Assembly: GCA_947461705.1 (NCBI GenBank)
Contig: CANHMF010000011.1
Location: forward strand, 1 to 32,516
Direction: 5' to 3'
Length of the DNA stretch: 32,516 nucleotides
Source: Synechococcaceae cyanobacterium
Lineage (GTDB): Bacteria > Cyanobacteriota > Cyanobacteriia > PCC-6307 > Cyanobiaceae
Part shown: piece after piece, positions 16,424 through 23,807 of the stretch
Layout of the letters: every line of letters starts with the position of its first letter
Numbering within the stretch: the first letter of the stretch is position 1
Notes under the pieces: model-generated
Told to the model about the DNA's origin: nothing
Database searches by the model: none
Seen by the model: the letters and a program-made list of their open reading frames with translations, nothing else
Program-made: the position numbers and the translations under genes

Positions 16424-17148
16424 TGCCCAACCAGGCCAGCTCTGACGGACCCCTCGGCCCAGTGGTGGCCGAGCTCCAGCACGTGCGCAAGGTGTACGGC
16501 CACGGCGATACGGCTGTGGCCGCCCTGGACGATCTCTGCATGACGGTGCAGCGCGGGGAATACCTGGCGGTGATGGGCACCTCCGGCTCCGGCAAGAGCA
16601 CGGCCATGAACATCCTCGGCTGCCTGGACCGACCCAGTAGCGGCAGTTACTGGCTGAATGGCACCGCCGTGGAAGGCCTCAGCGACGATGCCCTGGCGGA
16701 TCTGCGCAACCGCGAACTGGGTTTTGTGTTTCAGCAGTTCCACCTGCTGCAGGAGCTCACGGCCTTGGAGAACGTGATGCTGCCGATGGTCTACGCCGGC
16801 GTGCCGGCGGAGGAACGGCACCGGCGGGGTGTTGCCGCCCTGGAACGGGTGGGGCTGGGGGAGCGGCTGCACAACAAGCCCAACCAGCTTTCCGGGGGAC
16901 AGCAGCAACGGGTGGCCGTGGCCCGGGCCATCATCAACCAGCCCAATCTGTTGCTGGCAGATGAACCCACCGGCGCCCTGGATTCCCGCACCACCAAGGA
17001 GGTGCTGGATCTGTTCGATGAACTGCATCAGGCCGGCATGACCGTGTTGCTGGTGACCCACGAGCACGACGTAGCCGCCAGAGCCCAGCGGGTGGTGCAC
17101 TTCCACGACGGCCGGCTGGTGGACAGCGGCGCTGGATCGCAGGCCTAG
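16423..17148 (+). CDS. ABC transporter ATP-binding protein, MacB/LolD/DevA type
   Basis: A 241-residue nucleotide-binding subunit. Walker A is GTSGSGKST (52-60), the Q-loop is [10 protein letters not shown], the signature is LSGGQQQRV (156-164), Walker B is LLLADEP (176-182) and the H-loop is VTHEHD. The NALxxRxR-type spacing and the phrase [13 protein letters not shown] are typical of the MacB/LolD/DevA branch, which works with MacB-like permeases in lipid, lipoprotein or peptide export. No permease or membrane-fusion gene is adjacent, so the partner must be elsewhere. The ATG overlaps the ndhB stop by one base; the 3' end overlaps the converging M23 gene by 4 bases. Confidence 0.9.
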   Translation: MPNQASSDGPLGPVVAELQHVRKVYGHGDTAVAALDDLCMTVQRGEYLAVMGTSGSGKSTAMNILGCLDRPSSGSYWLNGTAVEGLSDDALADLRNRELGFVFQQFHLLQELTALENVMLPMVYAGVPAEERHRRGVAALERVGLGERLHNKPNQLSGGQQQRVAVARAIINQPNLLLADEPTGALDSRTTKEVLDLFDELHQAGMTVLLVTHEHDVAARAQRVVHFHDGRLVDSGAGSQA

Positions 17149-18257
17149 CCGGCAGAGGGCTTGGGCCGCTCCAGGCTCTGCAGCAATTGCCCCATCAACA
17201 GGGCAATGGCATCGCTGCCTTTGATCCCACCGCCGGGGTCCAGCTCGCCGGGGTCCATGGCCACCCACCCCCCTTGTGCAGGCTGGCGCAACTCAAAATG
17301 CAGGTGCGGGCCCGTGCTCAAGCCCGTGCTGCCCACACGGCCCACCACTTCGCCCTGGCGCACCATCTCTCCCGTTTTCACATAGAGCTCGGAGAGGTGC
17401 CCATAGAGGGTGCGACGCAAGGGGCGCTGGTGCTCGATTTCGACCGCCAGGCCATAGCCACCGGCCAGGCCGCTGCTCACCACCCGGCCCGATAACGCCG
17501 CCACCACCGGCGTGCCTTCAGGGGCACCGAAATCCTGGCCGGCGTGCATGCGCAGATAGCCCAGCACCGGGTGCATGCGCCAGCCGAAGGTGCTGGTGAG
17601 GGGGGCATCGCCGATCAGGGGGAACAACAGCCGGCGATTGCCGTTGCCCAGCAGGGGCGCAGGCCGCGGACTCACACGGAACACACTGGCCAGGTTGAAA
17701 CTTCCGCCTTCACCGGCCAGCAAGGCGGACACCGGCACCGTGAGGGGCGGCAGGGGCAGGCCATCGGCGCCGATGCGGCCATAGCCAGCACCGCCCACCA
17801 GGGGATCCCCCGTTGCCGTGCCGCGCCGTCCCCAGCGGATGGCCACGCCGCTGCGGCACTCCTGGCTGGAGAGGGCTCCGGTGCGGCAAGCCCGCTGGTG
17901 CGCGCCGACGTCCAAGGGCTGGATGGCGCCGCCCCCACCCTGGATCCGGGCCCGCTCCATCGGACTCACCACCCCTTCACGCACCAGCTCATCGAGGGAT
18001 TGATCAAAGCGGCGCGGGGCGACACCGCCCAGCTGGTCCAGGTTGGGCCGCAGCGGGGCCTGGGGCGGAGCCGCTGGCAGCACCGGTGCCAGGGGGGCCG
18101 TGGAGCCACTGGGCAGACCTCGCTCCGGCGCTGGTGATGGCGTGGTGGCCTCCAGCTGAGCCCAGGCCAACCCACCCCCCAGGAGCGCCGGCAGCGCGGC
18201 CAAGAAACGCAGGGGTTGGAGGCGAGGCAAAGCAGCCGCAAACAAATCGCCCGCCAC
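17145..18257 (-). CDS. M23 family metallopeptidase (secreted murein endopeptidase-like)
   Basis: A 370-residue exported protein. The N-terminus has a signal sequence (PLRFLAALPALLGGGLAWAQ), then a Pro/Ala-rich stretch (about 36-75), a middle region with cysteines at 124 and 134, and a C-terminal LytM/M23 domain from about 220. Zinc ligands are visible as His238 and Asp242 (MHAGQDFG) and His320 in HLHFEL (318-323), with His287 (YGHL) as a further active-site residue; all four are present, so an active peptidase is expected, probably cleaving peptidoglycan cross-links. GTG 18257, two bases after the birA stop, was chosen because the signal sequence follows it directly; the upstream frame lies within birA. 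Confidence 0.88.
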   Translation of the reverse strand: MAGDLFAAALPRLQPLRFLAALPALLGGGLAWAQLEATTPSPAPERGLPSGSTAPLAPVLPAAPPQAPLRPNLDQLGGVAPRRFDQSLDELVREGVVSPMERARIQGGGGAIQPLDVGAHQRACRTGALSSQECRSGVAIRWGRRGTATGDPLVGGAGYGRIGADGLPLPPLTVPVSALLAGEGGSFNLASVFRVSPRPAPLLGNGNRRLLFPLIGDAPLTSTFGWRMHPVLGYLRMHAGQDFGAPEGTPVVAALSGRVVSSGLAGGYGLAVEIEHQRPLRRTLYGHLSELYVKTGEMVRQGEVVGRVGSTGLSTGPHLHFELRQPAQGGWVAMDPGELDPGGGIKGSDAIALLMGQLLQSLERPKPSAG

Positions 18258-18258
18258 T

Positions 18259-19014
18259 CTAGAAACGCCGCTGCAGCAGAACCACGGCAGTGCCGCGGCG
18301 CAGGCGCAGACTGCCGTCGGCCGCCAGGCCCGCCACATTCCAGCGCTGCCCCTCGTGCTCCAACCACTCCGGGCGCCAGAGGCGCTGCTCCGCCTGGCGC
18401 CGCACCAGTTCGGGCTGGCCGGCCGCCGCGGCAGCCCACTCGAGCCCCCGCAGCAGCCGCGCCGCCAACCGCTCCGGCTGGGCCTGCGGATGCCGGCGAT
18501 GCCCCAGCGCCTCCGCCAGGGGGATGCCACCGGCTGGCACTCGGTTCACCCCATTGAGACCCACCCCCAGCTGGGCATAGAGCACCCGGCCGCCGCGCCA
18601 GCGCAGCCGCGGCAGGCTGCCCGCCAGCTTGCGGCCATTGATCAGCAGATCGTTGGGCCACTTGATCTGCGGCCGCAGGCCCAGGGCCTCCAGCTGCAAC
18701 GCGATCCCCACCGCCGCCGCCAGGGCCAACGCGGCGCTGCCTGCGGGCTCCGGCGGCCAGGGCAGCGCCGCGCTCAGCCACACCCCACCGGGGGGCGCGT
18801 GCCACACCCGCCCCCGCTGCCCATGGCCATGGCGCTGCTGCCGGGCCAGCAGCGCCAGCGGTGGCGCCGCGCCAGCAGCCAGCCAGCGCTCCAGCTCCAG
18901 CTCGGTGCTGGCGCACACCGGCAGCGCCCGCAGCCGCCAGGGCAAGGGATGCTCTCCCGGCAACTGCCGCAGCGCTGCCGCAATGCCAGCGGCCCTCAGA
19001 GCTGGGCCAGCCAC
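18259..19014 (-). CDS. birA: Biotin-[acetyl-CoA-carboxylase] ligase
   Basis: Attaches biotin to the carboxyl carrier protein of acetyl-CoA carboxylase. The 251-residue protein is a class I ligase with only the catalytic and C-terminal domains and no N-terminal helix-turn-helix, so it should not act as a biotin repressor. The biotinyl-AMP loop is visible as GHGQRGRVWHAPPGGVWLS (63-81), the central motif as KWPNDLLINGRKLAG (118-132) and the small C-terminal SH3-like domain near GSLRLRRGTAVVLL. No ATG exists near the N-terminus: GTG 19014, inside the aminotransferase end (19-base overlap), leaves room for the first strand; TTG codons further in are alternatives. It is followed two bases later by the M23 gene. 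Confidence 0.88.
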   Translation of the reverse strand: MAGPALRAAGIAAALRQLPGEHPLPWRLRALPVCASTELELERWLAAGAAPPLALLARQQRHGHGQRGRVWHAPPGGVWLSAALPWPPEPAGSAALALAAAVGIALQLEALGLRPQIKWPNDLLINGRKLAGSLPRLRWRGGRVLYAQLGVGLNGVNRVPAGGIPLAEALGHRRHPQAQPERLAARLLRGLEWAAAAAGQPELVRRQAEQRLWRPEWLEHEGQRWNVAGLAADGSLRLRRGTAVVLLQRRF

Positions 19015-20213
19015 TGGGCCATCCGCTGCGCACCGGCCTCCAGTTGCTCCGCCGGATGCACCAGGGCCAAGCGGGCATAGCCCTCCCCGCCGGCCCCGAA
19101 GCCTGGACCCGGGGTGAGGCACACACCGGAGTGCTCCAGCAGCTGGGCACAGGCAGTCTCCGCCTCCAGCCCCCGGGCCGTGGCCGCCTGCGGGAGCTGC
19201 AGCCACAGATACAGGGCCATGGAGGGCAGTCGCACGGGCCAGCCCACCGCCTCCAGGGCCGCAGCCATGCGATCGCGGCGCTGGCGGTACACCGCCTTGA
19301 TCTGTTCCGGCCAGTCGGACGCCTGCTCCAGGGCCGCGATGGCACCGGCCTGCAACGCCAGGGACTGGTTGAAATCCACCACCCCCTTGAGCTGGCGCAG
19401 GGCCGTAATCAGGGGAGCAGCCCCAATCGCGAAGGCCAGGCGATAGCCCCCGAGGCACCAGCTCTTTGAGAAGGAGAAGAACTCGATGCCACAGGAGCGC
19501 CAGTGCTCACTGCGGAGCAGGGCTGGGGCCTCACCATCGAGGGCCAGATCCACATAGGGATTGTCGTGGGCGAACACCAGGCCGTAGCGCACGGCGCGGG
19601 CGGCAGCCTCGTCGACCCAGGCCTGCTGCCCGGTGGTGGCCGTGGGGTTGTGGGGGAAGCCCAGCACCATCAGCTTGAGGGCCTGCCACTGGCTGGGGCT
19701 GAGCTGGTCAAAATCGGGCGCAAAGCCGTGCTCGGCGCGCAGGCGGAGGAACTGGGGCTGGGCTGAGGCCAGGTGCAGTCCGCCCAGATGGGAGGGGTAG
19801 TAGGGATCGCAGAGCAGGGCTGCATCGCCGGGGTTCAGCACCGCCAGGGGCAGGTGGGCCGTGCCCTCCTGGGAGCCCACCAACAGCAACACTTCGGCAT
19901 CGGGATCCACCGCCACCCCGAACCGGCGCTGGGCCCAGCCAGCTACGGCCTCGCGAAAGGGGCGAGTCGCACCGTGGAGGCAGTAGGCCGCACTGGAGGG
20001 CTCCCCGAGCTGGGCACGGATCGCGGCGATGGCCGCTTCCGGCGGCTGCAGATCCGTGGATCCCAGGGAGAGATCGAGTAAGGGGGGCAGCCCCTGGGCG
20101 GCGGCCCTGGCGACGTAGTGCTGCTTGCGCTGATCGTTGCGGGCGAACACGCCGCTGCCCAGCCTGCCAACCCGCTCGGAAACAACGAAGGGCCTGTGCT
20201 CAGAGATGGGCAT
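18996..20213 (-). CDS. Class I/II PLP-dependent aminotransferase
   Basis: A 405-residue fold-type I aminotransferase related to the LL-diaminopimelate/aspartate aminotransferase branch. The PLP lysine is Lys250 in FFSFSKSWCLGGYRLAF. The cofactor-contacting aspartate is Asp217 in VFAHDNPYVDL. The usual NPTG motif reads NPTATTG, a small variation. The C-terminal substrate Arg region is near EGYARLALVHP. The substrate cannot be deduced; the neighbours (thioredoxin upstream, birA downstream) give no pathway. ATG 20213 lies 14 bases inside the trx gene end; no later start keeps the N-terminal helix RVGRLGSGVFARND. It belongs to the five-gene vipp1 run. Confidence 0.9.
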   Translation of the reverse strand: MPISEHRPFVVSERVGRLGSGVFARNDQRKQHYVARAAAQGLPPLLDLSLGSTDLQPPEAAIAAIRAQLGEPSSAAYCLHGATRPFREAVAGWAQRRFGVAVDPDAEVLLLVGSQEGTAHLPLAVLNPGDAALLCDPYYPSHLGGLHLASAQPQFLRLRAEHGFAPDFDQLSPSQWQALKLMVLGFPHNPTATTGQQAWVDEAAARAVRYGLVFAHDNPYVDLALDGEAPALLRSEHWRSCGIEFFSFSKSWCLGGYRLAFAIGAAPLITALRQLKGVVDFNQSLALQAGAIAALEQASDWPEQIKAVYRQRRDRMAAALEAVGWPVRLPSMALYLWLQLPQAATARGLEAETACAQLLEHSGVCLTPGPGFGAGGEGYARLALVHPAEQLEAGAQRMAQWLAQL

Positions 20214-20520
20214 CCAGGAACGCCTGCAGCTGGGGCTTGGCCATGGCGCCTTCGTGGCGGGCCACCTCCTGGCCGCCCTTGAACACGATCAAGGTGGGCA
20301 AGCCCTGGATCTGCAGTTGGTCGCGGCTGGCGGGATTGGGATCGGCCTCAAGCTTGCCCACGGCGAGCCGGCCGGCGTAGGCACTGGCGGCCCAGTCCAT
20401 CATCGGCGCCATCAGCCGGCAGGGGCCGCACCACTCGGCCCACACATCCACCAGCACCGGGGCCGTGGCCTCGAGCACCTCGGCTTGGAAGTTGGCGTCT
20501 GTGAGGTGGACGACGGACAC
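20200..20520 (-). CDS. trxA: Thioredoxin
   Basis: A 106-residue thioredoxin that reduces protein disulfides. The active site WCGPC has Cys31 and Cys34, preceded by VLVDVWAE and followed by the cis-proline segment GLPTLIVFKGG, and the whole length equals one thioredoxin fold without signal sequence, so it is cytoplasmic. The start is GTG 20520; no strong ribosome site precedes it. It lies 50 bases downstream of vipp1 and overlaps the aminotransferase start by 14 bases. Which cyanobacterial thioredoxin class (m, x, y) it represents cannot be settled by eye; KLEADPNP in place of the usual KVNVDENP-like motif suggests it is not a strict m-type. Confidence 0.92.
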   Translation of the reverse strand: MSVVHLTDANFQAEVLEATAPVLVDVWAEWCGPCRLMAPMMDWAASAYAGRLAVGKLEADPNPASRDQLQIQGLPTLIVFKGGQEVARHEGAMAKPQLQAFLDAHL

Positions 20521-20570
20521 GGCAGCAGCAGTCAGTGGGGCGATTGTATGGAGCGCCTTGCGGCGACCGC

Positions 20571-21347
20571 TCAGAGCTTGTCGATCGAGCGCTTGAGCTC
20601 CTCGAGATCGGCATCCACCTCCGCCACCTTCACGGGCTCCAACTGGGGCATGGGCTGATCGGGTGCCGGCAGGGCCACAGGGGTGGTGCCGCCGGCGAGC
20701 TTGCCCTTGAGGGCTGCCAACTCCGCATCCACCTCCGGGGCACCTTCCAGGGAGGCGAACTGGCTCTCCAAATCGGCCCCGGCCAGCTCAGCAGCGGCCT
20801 GGCTGCGGGCCTCCAGGGCCTGCACCTTCTCCTCCATCTGCTCAAACGCCGCCATGGAGGAGTTGGTGCCCAGGCTGCCCACGGCACTCTGCAGCTGCTC
20901 CTGGGCCTGGGCGGCCTGGGCCCGAGCCTTGAGCATGTCTTTTTTGGTCTTGGCCTCGGCGATCTTGCTCTCGAGGGCCACCAGGCTCTTCTTGAGCTGA
21001 TCCACCTGGCCGGCCTGGCTCTGCAGCTGGGTGTTCAGGGCCGTGGCGGTGTCCTGGCAGGTCTTGCGACGTCCCAGGGCTTCGCGGGCCAGGTCTTCCT
21101 CGCCCTTCTTCAGGGCCAGTTCTGCCCGCTCGTACCAGGTTTTGGCCTGGGATTCGGCCTGCTCGGCCTGATTCTGAATGCGCTTCTGGCTGGCGATGGC
21201 GGTAGCCACGGCCTGGCGCAGCTTCACCAGGTCGGACTGCATGTCCGCCACGGACTGATCCAGGATCTTGGCGGGGTCCTCCGCCTTGCTCAGCACCGCG
21301 TTGGCATTGGCGCGCACCAGGCGGCTGAGGCGATCGAAGAAGCCCAT
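20571..21347 (-). CDS. vipp1: VIPP1/IM30 (PspA family) membrane-remodelling protein
   Basis: A 258-residue protein of the ESCRT-III-like PspA/VIPP1 family, which binds and protects membranes and is needed for thylakoid biogenesis in cyanobacteria and plastids. The N-terminal amphipathic helix reads MGFFDRLSRLVRANANAVLS, followed by EDPAKILDQSVADMQSDLV and long coiled-coil helices to about residue 205. Beyond the PspA core there is an extended C-terminal tail (from GTTPVALPAPDQP to ELKRSIDKL) of the VIPP1 kind that ends in a short helix. ATG 21347 is the family start; the upstream frame is unrelated. It opens the minus-strand run with trx and diverges from the dciA-like gene. Confidence 0.92.
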   Translation of the reverse strand: MGFFDRLSRLVRANANAVLSKAEDPAKILDQSVADMQSDLVKLRQAVATAIASQKRIQNQAEQAESQAKTWYERAELALKKGEEDLAREALGRRKTCQDTATALNTQLQSQAGQVDQLKKSLVALESKIAEAKTKKDMLKARAQAAQAQEQLQSAVGSLGTNSSMAAFEQMEEKVQALEARSQAAAELAGADLESQFASLEGAPEVDAELAALKGKLAGGTTPVALPAPDQPMPQLEPVKVAEVDADLEELKRSIDKL

Positions 21348-21423
21348 GGATCGTGGGAAGGGGCAAGAACCCAAGGTAGCCAGGGTTAGCCGCATCCCCA
21401 CTGCGGGATTGCCGCACCACCGA

Positions 21424-21429
21424 TAGGGT
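21424..21429 (+). promoter_or_regulatory. Candidate -10 element of the dciA-like gene
   Basis: TAGGGT fits a TAnnnT-type -10. With normal spacing, transcription would start at about 21436, which is the A of the ATG; the message would be leaderless if that codon is used. No -35 is recognised. The rest of the 88-base divergent gap to vipp1 shows no clear signal. Confidence 0.3.
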
Positions 21430-21435
21430 TTCCCC

Positions 21436-21993
21436 ATGGCCATCGCCCCCCGCAACCAAACCCGGCGCCAGGGCGATGTGAACGTGCTGGTGCCACCGCC
21501 ACGCCCCCCGATCAAAGGGATCACCAGCTGCCTGGAGCAGCTGCAGCAGCACTGGAAAGCCGATGGCAGCCTGGCCGCCCTCTGGAACGCCTGGCCCACC
21601 ATCGCCGGCCCCCAGCTGGCCCCCCACTGCCAGCCCCTGCAGCTACGGGGTGGGCGGCTGGTGGTGGGTGCCAGTCATCCCCAGTGGCTGCAGGCCCTGC
21701 GCTTCAACAAGCATCAACTGCTCGGGGCACTGCGGGGTGCTGGTTTCTCCGTGAAAGACCTGGTGTTTCAGCACCACCTCTGCCAACCGCTGCCGGCCGC
21801 AGGCACCGAGCAGGAGGCCCAGGTGTGGGCCCAGCACCCCAGCCGCGTGGACGTCTTCGGCATGGGCAGCTGCCAGGCGTGCGGGCGGCCGGCCCCCAGG
21901 GGTGAACTGCAGCGCTGGGGGCACTGCAGCTTCTGCCAGCGGCGGCTGATGGATGAGGGCATCGCCATGGGAACTGCCAGCGACGCGGGCTAG
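21436..21993 (+). CDS. DciA-like protein (DUF721) with C-terminal zinc ribbon
   Basis: A 185-residue protein. Residues about 30-115 match DUF721/DciA, the ancestral bacterial loader or interactor of replicative helicase DnaB: LEQLQQHWKADGSLAALWNA, WPTIAGPQLAPHCQPLQL and GGRLVVGASHPQWLQALRFNK. The C-terminal part has Cys146, Cys149, Cys164 and Cys167 (CQACG and CSFCQRR), a probable zinc ribbon. The start is ATG 21436; no ribosome site precedes it. GTG 21478, preceded by AGGG, is a possible start that would give 171 residues without loss of the domain. It is monocistronic and overlaps the converging GT39 gene by 4 bases. Helicase loading is inferred from the family. Confidence 0.82.
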   Translation: MAIAPRNQTRRQGDVNVLVPPPRPPIKGITSCLEQLQQHWKADGSLAALWNAWPTIAGPQLAPHCQPLQLRGGRLVVGASHPQWLQALRFNKHQLLGALRGAGFSVKDLVFQHHLCQPLPAAGTEQEAQVWAQHPSRVDVFGMGSCQACGRPAPRGELQRWGHCSFCQRRLMDEGIAMGTASDAG

Positions 21994-23801
21994 TAGCGCT
22001 CGGGCCTGGGCTGCTGCCAATCGGGTCCCGGCACCCCCGACTGTTGCAGGGCCGCGGCCTGGCGGGCCAGGGCCGAGCGCTGCACGCGCCAGAGGCGGTA
22101 GAGCCCCTCGCTGGCCAGCTGCTGATGGGGCAGGCTCCACCAGTAGGGCAGCTGGGCCGTGCCCTGATCGATCACCACCAACAGCGTGGCCTGCGGGTGG
22201 GGCGCTGAGGGCGTCCAGCCCTGACGGCGTTCACGGGCCAGGCGATCACTGAGGTTGATCAGCCCTGCGGGTGCAATGCCTTCAAACAGCACCGGCTGAC
22301 GCGTGTAGTAGTGCAAGGAGGGCTTGAGAATGCCCACCATCGCGAGGGGCTCCCTGAGGCGGCGCTGGGCCAGCACATCGGCGGCGATACGACGAACCGG
22401 CAGCTGGCGCACCCCATCGCCCAGCACCAGCAGCGGCAGGTGAACGGTGGGCACATAGAGCAACAGGGGCAGCTGCAAACCCAGCAGCCAGCCCGCGCTC
22501 CAGCGGGGTCGCCACAGCGCCAGACCCAGCAGCAGGCTGAGGCCAAACCACAGCGCGGCCCGCAGCACCAGGCCACTGGCCAGGAGCTCTGCAGGCAGGG
22601 TGGGCAACTCCGGATCGTTGATCAGCGGGATCCAGCGGGGCGAGACAGCCAGCCCCAGCGCCAGCACAACCACCAGGCCCAGGGTGGCGAGCCGCGCCCA
22701 GCGGGGCGGCCGGGTCTGGGCCGCGAGGGCCACGAGCAGGGCCGCCGCCGGCGTGGCGGGGATCCAATAGCTGGGCAGCTTGGTGGCGGCCAGGGTGAAA
22801 AAGCCCAGCACGGCCAGCAGCCAACAGGCCGCAAACAGCTGCAGCGATTGCTCCGGCGGCAGGCTGGCCCGGCGGCAGCGCAGGCTGGCCACCAGGCCCT
22901 GCAGCAGCAGCGGCGTGAACGGCAGGGAAGCCACCACCAGCACGGGCAGGAAAAACCACCAGGGCTGCAGGTGGTTGTTCACCACGCCAGTGAAGCGCTG
23001 CAGGTTGTGATAGCCAAAGAAGCTGTCCCAGAAGGGCTGACCCTCCACCCACAGCACAGCGCCATACCAGGGCAGAGCCACTAGGGCCGTGATCAGCAGG
23101 CCGGGCCAGGGTTTCAGCCGTGCCAGCAAGCGCGCTCCATCGGCCTGGCGCCAGGCGAACAGGGCCAAGGTGATGGCGCTGAGCACCACAGCCACCGGCC
23201 CCTTGGCCAGCACGGCCAGGCCCAGCACCACCCAGGCCAGCCACCAGTGGCGGCTGGCGGAGCCTGCCGCCGCGTAACCGCGCCAGAACAACAACAACGT
23301 GATGGCGAGGGAAGCACTGAACAGGGCATCGCTCACGGCGATGCGGCTCCAGAGCAACACCAGGGGCGAGAGCCCAAACGCGAGAGCCGCACTAAAGGCG
23401 GTGATGGCCACCTGCTGGCGCCCCTGGGGCCAGCGCAGCAGGGTGGCCGCCAGGGTGAGCATCACCGCCAGGCTGGCCAGGGCCGAGGGCAAACGCGCTG
23501 CCCAGGTTCCCAGTGGATTCCAGCCCTGCTGACCAGGGATCAGATAGCCCAGCCCCATCAGCCAATACACCAGGGGCGGCTTGTCGTAGCGGGGCAGGCC
23601 GTTCACCCGGGGGGTGAGCCAATCGCCGGATTCGGCCATGGCCCGCGCCGAAGCGGCAAACAGGGGTGGGGTTTCATCCACCAGGCCGGTGCGGCCCAGC
23701 TGCCACACAAACAGCACCAGGCCGCAGGCCAACACACCCAGCAGAACCGCCAGCACCTGCCGGCGGGCGGCCGGTTGTGGCAGGTGCTGCTGCTCGGACA
23801 C
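21990..23801 (-). CDS. GT39 family (ArnT/PMT-like) membrane glycosyltransferase
   Basis: A 603-residue integral membrane protein with about ten or more helices. Its N-terminal lumenal loop has the GT-C signature: VDETPPLFAASARAMAESGD followed by WLTPRVNGLPRYDKPPLVYW, in which the Asp-Glu pair is expected to be catalytic. These enzymes use a polyprenyl-phosphate sugar to glycosylate lipids or proteins on the outer face of the membrane. The C-terminal soluble part (about 460-600) is probably periplasmic. Donor and acceptor are unknown. ATG 23801 lies 6 bases after the GT4 stop, so the two form an operon with the transporter upstream. The 3' end overlaps the dciA-like gene by 4 bases. Confidence 0.85.
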   Translation of the reverse strand: MSEQQHLPQPAARRQVLAVLLGVLACGLVLFVWQLGRTGLVDETPPLFAASARAMAESGDWLTPRVNGLPRYDKPPLVYWLMGLGYLIPGQQGWNPLGTWAARLPSALASLAVMLTLAATLLRWPQGRQQVAITAFSAALAFGLSPLVLLWSRIAVSDALFSASLAITLLLFWRGYAAAGSASRHWWLAWVVLGLAVLAKGPVAVVLSAITLALFAWRQADGARLLARLKPWPGLLITALVALPWYGAVLWVEGQPFWDSFFGYHNLQRFTGVVNNHLQPWWFFLPVLVVASLPFTPLLLQGLVASLRCRRASLPPEQSLQLFAACWLLAVLGFFTLAATKLPSYWIPATPAAALLVALAAQTRPPRWARLATLGLVVVLALGLAVSPRWIPLINDPELPTLPAELLASGLVLRAALWFGLSLLLGLALWRPRWSAGWLLGLQLPLLLYVPTVHLPLLVLGDGVRQLPVRRIAADVLAQRRLREPLAMVGILKPSLHYYTRQPVLFEGIAPAGLINLSDRLARERRQGWTPSAPHPQATLLVVIDQGTAQLPYWWSLPHQQLASEGLYRLWRVQRSALARQAAALQQSGVPGPDWQQPRPERY

Positions 23802-23807
23802 CAGGGC

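Noticed and set aside
19015-19458. Upstream extension of the birA frame that might suggest a fused N-terminal domain
   Set aside because: It lies wholly inside the aminotransferase gene in another frame and is Gly/Pro/Ala-rich without domain character; no helix-turn-helix is seen.
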